A stretch of 64,000 bases of DNA from an uncultured Flavobacteriaceae bacterium (GTDB taxonomy: Bacteria; Bacteroidota; Bacteroidia; Flavobacteriales; Flavobacteriaceae), in contig CALLUG010000015.1 in assembly GCA_938011315.1 (NCBI GenBank), positions 1 through 64,000 of the forward strand, given 5' to 3'. The translations under genes and the position numbers were made by a program. The notes under the pieces were generated by a model. That model saw only the letters and a program-made list of their open reading frames with translations, did no database searches and was not told the origin of the DNA. This document shows positions 45,001 through 52,702 of this stretch, in pieces (position 1 is the first letter of the stretch; every line of letters starts with the position of its first letter).

Positions 45001-48000
45001 TCAATCGTTACGTTTCCAGTATTTTCTACTGTAAAGGTATAGGTAACGATATCGCCTACAGCACTTCCACTAATTCCTCCTGTTTTAGTTAAGGTTAGTT
45101 CAGGGTTTGCAGTTTCTGTAGCTGTATCAGTACTATCATTGGTTGGGTCGCCATCGCCGTCGTCATCGACCGCTTCGTCGCCGTTATCGGATACATCCGT
45201 TACAGGATTTCCGTCGGGATCTGTACCGCCAGCAGTTGCTGAGTTGCTTACGCCACCCGCATCTACATCGGCTTGAGTAATCGTATAAGTTGCAGTTGCC
45301 GTACCAATTGCGCCTGGTGCTAAAGAGCTTGGCGTTACTGGTATTGGTGTTACCCCTAATAGAGGATCGACTACGGTAACATTATCAATCGTTACATTTC
45401 CAGTGTTTTCAACCGTAAAGGTATAGGTAATGACATCGCCTGCGGCACCAGTACCACCAACACTTGCTGTTTTGGTAAACGTAAGTTCAGGAGCAGCGGT
45501 TTCGGTTGCTGTATCAGTACTATCATTGGTTGGGTCGCCATCGCCGTCGTCATCGACCGCTTCGTCGCCGTTATCGGATACATCCGTTACAGGATTTCCG
45601 TCGGGATCTGTACCACCAGCAGTTGCTGAATTGCTTACGCCACCCGCATCGACATCGGCTTGCGTAATGGTATAAGTTGCTGTTGCCGTACCAATAGCAC
45701 CTGGTGCTAATGAGCTTGGCGTTACTGGTATTGGTGTTGTCCCTAATAGAGGATCGACTACCGTGATATTATCAATCGTTACGTTTCCAGTATTTTCAAC
45801 CGTAAAGGTATAGGTAATCACATCGCCTACAGCGCCTGTACCACCAACACTTGCTGTTTTGGTAAAGGTTAGTTCGGGAGCAGCAGTTTGTGTTGCTGTA
45901 TCTGTACTATCGTTTGTTGGGTCACCATCGCCGTCGTCATCGACTGTTTCGTCGCCGTTATCGGACACATCCGATATACGTCCGCCTGCTGGGTCAGACC
46001 CATTTGCGGTTGCCGAGTTGGTTACGCCACCAGCATCGACATCAGCTTGAGTAATGGTATAGGTGCCTGTTGCAGTTCCTATAGCACCTGGTGCTAATGT
46101 ACTTGGGGTTACTGGTATGGACGCTCCTAGTAGAGGGTCGGTTACCATAAGGTTGTTTATGGTTACACTCCCTGTATTTTCGACCGTAAAGGTATAGGTA
46201 ATCACATCGCCTACAGCGCCAGTACCACCTACGCTTGCAGTTTTGGTTAACGTAATTTCTGGAGCTCCTGCTACCGCTGTTTCGGTGCTATCATTGGTTG
46301 GGTCGCCGTCGCCGTCGTCATCGACTGCTTCATCGCCGTTATCGGATACATCCGTTACAGGATTTCCGTCGGGATCTGTACCACCAGCAGTTGCTGAGTT
46401 GCTTACACCACCTGCATCGACATCGGCTTGCGTAATGGTATAAGTTGCAGTTGCCGTACCAATTGCACCTGGTGCTAAAGAGCTTGGCGTTACTGGTATT
46501 GGTGTTGCCCCTAATAGAGGATCGACTACCGTGATATTATCAATTGTTACGTTTCCAGTATTTTCGACCGTAAAGGTATAGGTAATCACATCGCCTACAG
46601 CGCCAGTACCACCAACACTTGCTGTTTTGGTAAAGGTTAGCTCTGGAGCAGCGGTTTCTGTGGTCGATATCGTTCCATCATTGGTAGGATCGGTATCGGC
46701 ATCAGGACCATCTACCGTTTCATCGCCATCATCGGACACGTCGTTTATAACATTGCCATCAGGGTCTTCACCATTTACGGTTGCAGAGTTGGTTACCCCC
46801 CCTGCATCGACATCGGCTTGGGTAATGGTATAGGTAGCTGTGCCTGTTCCTGTTGCCCCTGGTGCTAATGGGTCTGGAGTAATTGGTATTGGTGTTCCCC
46901 CTAGAAGTGGGTCGGTTACTGTAATATTATCGAGAGTTACATTACCTGTGTTTTCTACACTAAAGGTATAGGTAATCACATCGCCTACAGCGCCTGTACC
47001 ACCAACACTAGCTGTTTTGGTAAAGGTAAACTCAGGATTTGCTGTAATTGCTGTTACTGTAGCATCGTTGGTAGGGTCGGTATCGGCATCAGGGCCATCA
47101 ATAGCTTCATCGCCGTTATCTGACACGTCTGACACAGGATTTCCTGTAGGATCAATTCCGTTTGCGCTTGCCGAGTTGGTTACGCCCCCTGCATCGACAT
47201 CGGCTTGAGTAATGGTATAGACTCCTGTTGCCGTACCTATATCGCCTGGGTTTAGTGTACTAGGCGTTACCGGTATAGGAGCTGAACCAAGCAAGGCATC
47301 GAACACTTGTACGTTGGCTACAGGGACATTTCCTGTATTTTCGACTGTAAAGGTATAGGTAATGGTATCGCCTGCTAGCCCTGTGCCACTAAGCACTCCT
47401 GTTTTGGTTAGGGTTAGCTCTGGTGTTCCCATAACTGCCGTTACGGTAGGGTCGTTGGTAGGATCGCCATCGGTAGCGCCAGCGCCATCCGGTGTTTCAG
47501 TTCCTTCAGGGTCTGTAATTGGGTTTCCGTCGGGATCTGTACCCGCATCGGAACTATCGGTTACTGAACCTGCACCGCCTAGAGGGCTATCGCCTGTTAC
47601 GGTTGCTGTGTTTTCTACAAAACCAGCCGCGAGGTCTGCCGCAGTAAGGGTATGTACTGCAGTAAGGGTAACGCTATCGCCTGGGTCTAGGCTTGGTATT
47701 GGGTTGGTGCCACTTATTACGGCGTTAGGGTCTGTAACCTGTATGTTGGTTACAGGGGTCGCGCCATCGTTAGTGACTATAATATCGTAGTTAATGACGT
47801 CGCCTACAGCAAAGCCTGAGGTGCTTGTTTCGTTTTTAATAACGCTTAAGCTAGACTCACAAGCAGCACTGCTGGTTGTGGCATCGTTAGAAGAGCCTAT
47901 GCCTTGCGCAACACCACTTCCTGTACTTCCGCCTCCAGTTGCAGCCACTATAGGCGTTACTGAGATGTTATGAAAATCGACAAATGTTAAAGATCTTGCT

Positions 48001-51000
48001 GTAAGTCCTACAATGTTAAAGCTAGGAATATCTGTTGCATTGGCTGTGTTCGTTACAGGGAAACTTCCTGTTACACCTCCAGACCCTGTAACCACTTGGT
48101 CGTCTGTAATTAACGCACCGCTGTTGTTTGTAAGGTCAAAGGTACCACCACCAAAAGAAGCATAATCAAAGCCATTTAGAGTAAAATTGGAAGGACTTCC
48201 GTTTACGGTTAAGCTAACTTGCCATGTTATGTTTAGTGCTGTGTTGGTGCTATTTAAAAAGAATGCTAAGTCGCCACCACCAAGGTCGAACAGCCCTGCT
48301 GGGTCGGCTCCAGGGTTGTTTATGGCAGTTGCAGACAATACAAATTGGTCTGCACCTACAGTAACAGGTTGTGTTGTTACGGTTGCACCTGATAAGTTTG
48401 CAGTATCAAAAGTAAAATTGACTGGTGCTGCCGTAGCTGTTGTCCCCCCTCCAGTACTAGTTCCGCCTACAATAGGCGATCCATTAGCATCGACGGTATC
48501 GCCAAGGCTCGTATCGGCATCTAGGTCGCTAAAATCAAAACCACCATCACCTTCTAGAGCATCTGGACAGCCATCGCCATCGCTATCGAGGTCTATGCTG
48601 TTTGGTATACCATCGCCATCGGTGTCAATATCTGCACAAATGGATTCTATAACATAGCCAATTACCCCCGTGGTAGCACGATCAAAAAAGTCGAACTCTA
48701 TTCTACTAACAGGAAAAGTAAACAAGAAGCGGATATTTCCGTCATCACCTGTAAAAAAAGGTATAGATGTAACTGATAGTCCTTCTATCAAAACACTACT
48801 CGTTGCGTTCGAAGAGGCGCCTACATTAGATCCTTGCTGTATAATGAATGGAGTTACATTTTGAACTAAATTACCCGCAGCATCAAAAACGCTAATAGCA
48901 AGTCTTTCTTCATTATCAAAATCTGTAAGCAGTAATTGTGTATTTACTACATTGGGAGTAAATTCAAAAGACGAAGTTCCTAACCCATCTGGAACGATAA
49001 ACGGTTCCGGTGCTCCTCCTCCTGTGCTTGTACTTAGCGTTCCTGTACCCTCTACATAGTTTATAGAAAAATCGCCGTAATCTACTAATACGGTAGGATT
49101 GGGGTCTTGCGCTGGCGGAATACCCGCAAAACATGAAGTTTCATCCATATCCAAAATACCGTCATTATCGTCGTCGAGGTCGTTAATGTCTGCTACGCCA
49201 TCGCCATCGGTATCGATACAGCCTAAAGTATTGGTAGCATCGGTAGAAGCACCTACACCTTCTGCTGAATCTGGACAGCCATCATTATCACTATCGAGGT
49301 CGATATAATCTTCTATACCATCGCCATCAGTATCAGTACAGGTAGCACCGTCTGTGAATGTGATATTCATTGTATGGTTTTGGTCCAAATTAGTCCCCAT
49401 AATACCCAGTACAATTTGAGTGACATTGTTAAACTGAAATGTAGTAATACCAGCATTGTTGTTATTGTTCCACATTTCTGGAAAAGCACCAGCGTTTAGA
49501 ATCGTACTTTCTGGCCCTGGAGTTATCGCATCGTAAGGCGTAAAAAAGGTCACAACTTCATTTACGGCATTACTGTTAAAGCCCATAGAGACACTTACAG
49601 GTTCTGAAAACGTATAGGTCAATACACCCTCACCCGATAAATTTCCTCTACCTGAGGGAGATCCAGAATAGAAAAAAGCAAATGCAGCATCGCCAGCGCC
49701 ATTAGCCTGAATATCTGGAAGATCTCCATTAGTAACCACAAAGTCATAATCGACTGTTAGTGGGTCTAAACAATCTCTAGTAATGGTAGCAACATTGCCT
49801 GAGGGACCTGAAACGGTTGTAAAAACTATATCTTGGCTTGTTGGGCTTCCGTCGGTACGTCCTTCACTAGTATTAGGAATGCCATCGTTATCGGCATCGA
49901 GGTCGCAACCGTTAGGGATGCCATCGGCATCGGTATCTATTGTATCGTCAAAGCCGTCGCAAACATCGGCAGGGTCTAATACACCATCGCCATCGGAGTC
50001 GCAATTGGCACTCGTTACGGCAGGATTTATACTACTTACATCAGCTTGTGTAATGGTAGCGCCTGCTACTATAGGAGACCCATTAGCATCGCTAGTGGCT
50101 CCTAAACTCGTATTTGGAGCTAAGTCGCTAAGTGTGAAACCACCATCGCCTTCTAGAGCGTCTGGGCAGCCATCGTTATCGCTATCTAAGTCTTGAAAAT
50201 CTGCAAGCCCGTCGCGATCGGTATCTCTACATACGGCATTGTCTGGAAAGGTAATTTGCATAGAGTGCGATTGCGCAAAATTTGTTCCCATAATGCCCAA
50301 TACAATTCGTGTAACGTTATTGTATTGAAACATTGTTGTTGGGCCAGAAGCACCACCAAGGTTATTATTATGCCAGTTTGCGGGCCCTGTGCCTGTATTG
50401 GCAAAGGTACTTCCAACACCTGGAGTTATCGCATCGAACGGTGAGAAAAAAGTAACAGACTCTGAAGGAGCATTACTTGTAAAGCCCATAGTGACATTGA
50501 CAGGTTCTGAAAAGGTATAGACTAATTGTCCCTCACCAGATAATCCTCCTTGATAAGATATTGCTAATCCTGCAGGAGTTCCTGTTAAATTTGGTGTATC
50601 TCCGCTAGTAGCAGTAAAGCTGTAATCTACAGTAAGTGGTGTTAAGCAATCTCTACTAATAGACGTTACTTCGCCAGAAGAAGCAGGAACGCCACTACCA
50701 ACTGCTACAAAGGACACGCCTTGGGTGGTTGGGCTAGGTGGCACAAAGCCTTCGTTTGTATCAAGTATACCATCATTATCATCATCGACATCTAGTATAT
50801 TGAGTATGCCATCGCCATCGGGGTCTGCTACTGCTGTAGCACAGTCTGGATTTATGGTTGTACTATCTCTGGAGGTGCCTATCCCTTGGTTAGCTGGGTT
50901 ACCAGCCACCATTGGTACACCATTAGCATCAACATTATCACCTAAACTCGTATCTGCAACTAAATCTCCAAATACAAAACTACCATCGCCTTCTAGGGCA

Positions 51001-51986
51001 TCTGGACAACCATCGCCATCACTATCGAGGTCAAGATAATCTTCTATGCCATCGCCATCGGTATCGATACAGGTTGCACCATTGGCTAATGTAACATCCA
51101 TACTATGTGCTTGGGTAAAATCCGTACCCATAATTCCTAATCTAATTTGTCTTACGGCATTAAACTGAAATGTTGTAACACCACCATTATCATTGTTATT
51201 GTGCCAAACCGATGGGTTTGAGCTCGTAAAGGTACTCCCCGGTCCCGCTATTACCGAATCGAAAGGTGTGATAAAAGTTACCGACTCGGATGGCGCGTTA
51301 CTTATAAAATTGATAGATACATCTACAGCCTCTACAAAGGTGTACACTAGTTCACCTTCGCCAGTACCAGCACTATATCTTATTGTAAAACCAAATGCAC
51401 CAGAATCTATTTCAGGTGTAACTCCGCTAGTAACTATAAAGTCGTAATCTACGGTAAAGGGATTTAAACAATCTCTATCAATGGTTGCAGCATTACCCGT
51501 AAGTGCACCGCTAGGGGCATCACCTGTACTAAAAGGAATTGATTGCGTCACTAAACTAGGCGGTGTAAACCCCTCTGCAGCGTTGGAAATCCCATCATTA
51601 TCTGCATCTTGGTCGTTGATATTTATGATACCATCGCCATCGGTATCGCCACCTGTATTTGCGGTAAACAGCATTGCCGCCGCAGTGCTACTGGTTGCAT
51701 TTGCCACGACTGTGGTTTTTGTTCCGCTGGATGTTTCCGAAGCCGCGTCTGCTACATCAGTGTACAAACTAGCATCCACCTCTAGGCTGAGGTCTGCAAA
51801 GGCGGTATAATCCTGCTGGATATCCTCTACGTGGTTAGGGCTGTTAGTTTCTAGTTGTGTACCATCGCTAAGGGCATATAGCTCTTGGGCTTGTACGGGG
51901 CTAAACGAAATTAAACTGTATACTACAATTACGGCCAGAATATAAATATTCTGAAAATTTCTAGTTGTGATCCTTCTTTTAGTCAT
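39003..51986 (-). CDS. Giant (4327-aa) T9SS type B secreted repeat adhesin with DUF11-like tandem repeats and CHU_C C-terminus
   Basis: Signal peptide; thrombospondin-type-3-like DTDGDGI.. repeats; ~22 tandem [34 protein letters not shown]... repeats; C-term [29 protein letters not shown]...GVYFYVITY...GPLYIRR. Confidence 0.95.
   Translation of the reverse strand: [4327 protein letters not shown]
39440..47860 (-). repeat. ~22 tandem ~387-396-bp repeats encoding DUF11-like domains
   Basis: Counted 21 canonical 'xELTxTKxx...GDVITYTF' units plus one divergent N-terminal unit; adjacent 107-bp exact matches 387 bp apart. Confidence 0.92.
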
Positions 51987-52103
51987 TAGAATAGGTAATT
52001 ATTTTTACTAATTAATTTTTTGCACAAAGTTTAGGATATAAACTCCGGCTTGGGTTTTGTTTTATATTATTTCATACATTAATAGACGAAACGTGTTAAA
52101 ATC

Positions 52104-52257
52104 AAGACAAAATACACTAATAATTGTATTTGTCTTAACATTGGCGTTTTGCTATTTTGGTTTGGGTTGTGTCGCAGTTCAGCCTTGCTATTTTGCTGCT
52201 CTGCGCCTAAACCTGCGGTACTATAAGCAGTTTTAGGGTATCTCACCCAAGAGATAT
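52104..52257 (-). ncRNA. Candidate structured 5' leader RNA of the giant adhesin operon
   Basis: Several stems on the minus strand: GGGTgagatACCC; CTAAAACTGC-ttatagtacc-GCAGGTTTAG (9/10); GCAGAGC..GCTgaaCTGC; AAGACAAATAC...GTATTTTGTCTT. Confidence 0.45.
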
Positions 52258-52263
52258 AATTTG

Positions 52264-52293
52264 CAAATATAGTACTTTGCGTTAAAACGCAAA
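52264..52293 (-). promoter_or_regulatory. Promoter of the giant adhesin operon (TTTG-N18-TATATTTG) overlapping a near-palindrome
   Basis: Minus strand CTTTGCGTTTTAACGCAAAGTACTATATTTGCAA. Confidence 0.6.
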
Positions 52294-52560
52294 GCTAAAA
52301 CTTACAAAATTGTATGTTTTAATTTAGCAGTATGCCTTGTTTTTTCTTCATGTCGATAAAAGCTATTGTATTGCCTTGTTATTTTTTGTTATTGATAGGT
52401 TTTTATTTTTTTTATCGGTTTTAAATGTGTTTTATCGACTTGTGTTTTTTTCTTATTCTGTGCTGTTACAGTACAAAGTTAGGGCTTGTGTTTGGGTGTG
52501 TTTGCAAAACGATGTTGACTTGCGCTGTTGTATAGGCCAGTGGCGCTTTGCTGTGGTTAA

Positions 52561-52678
52561 GCCTAGAGTTATGACTTAAAATAAGCGATGCTATTGGGTT
52601 TGTATTGGGTTTATTATGCCTGTATATTTCAAAATTATTTATAAGTCATTTTAAATACCAATTGGTATAAATTGGTAT
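52561..52678 (+). repeat. Copy D of dispersed inverted-repeat element, 5' of prfC
   Basis: GAGTTATGACTTAAAATAAGCGATGC...TTTATAAGTCATTTTAAATACCAATTGGTATAAATTGGTAT. Confidence 0.6.
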
Positions 52679-52702
52679 TTTTGCAGGCATAGATTTTAGA
52701 AG

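Noticed and set aside
39440-47860. Regularly spaced repeats that could be mistaken for a CRISPR array
   Set aside because: Unit is ~390 bp, fully coding, no short identical repeats with unique 30-40-bp spacers, and no cas genes.
39214-51810. Series of ~60-156-aa plus-strand ORFs antisense to the giant adhesin (e.g. MVKVNSG...SVSASGPSVVSSPSSDTS)
   Set aside because: Their periodic similarity mirrors the sense-strand repeats; low stop density is a by-product of the repeated GAT/GGN/ACN codons, not independent genes.
52225-52255. TGAGATACCC in the adhesin leader resembles part of the TPP riboswitch (CTGAGA..ACCC)
   Set aside because: The remaining conserved TPP core (e.g. TTTGAACCTGAT...GTAGGGA) is absent and the downstream gene is not thiamine-related.
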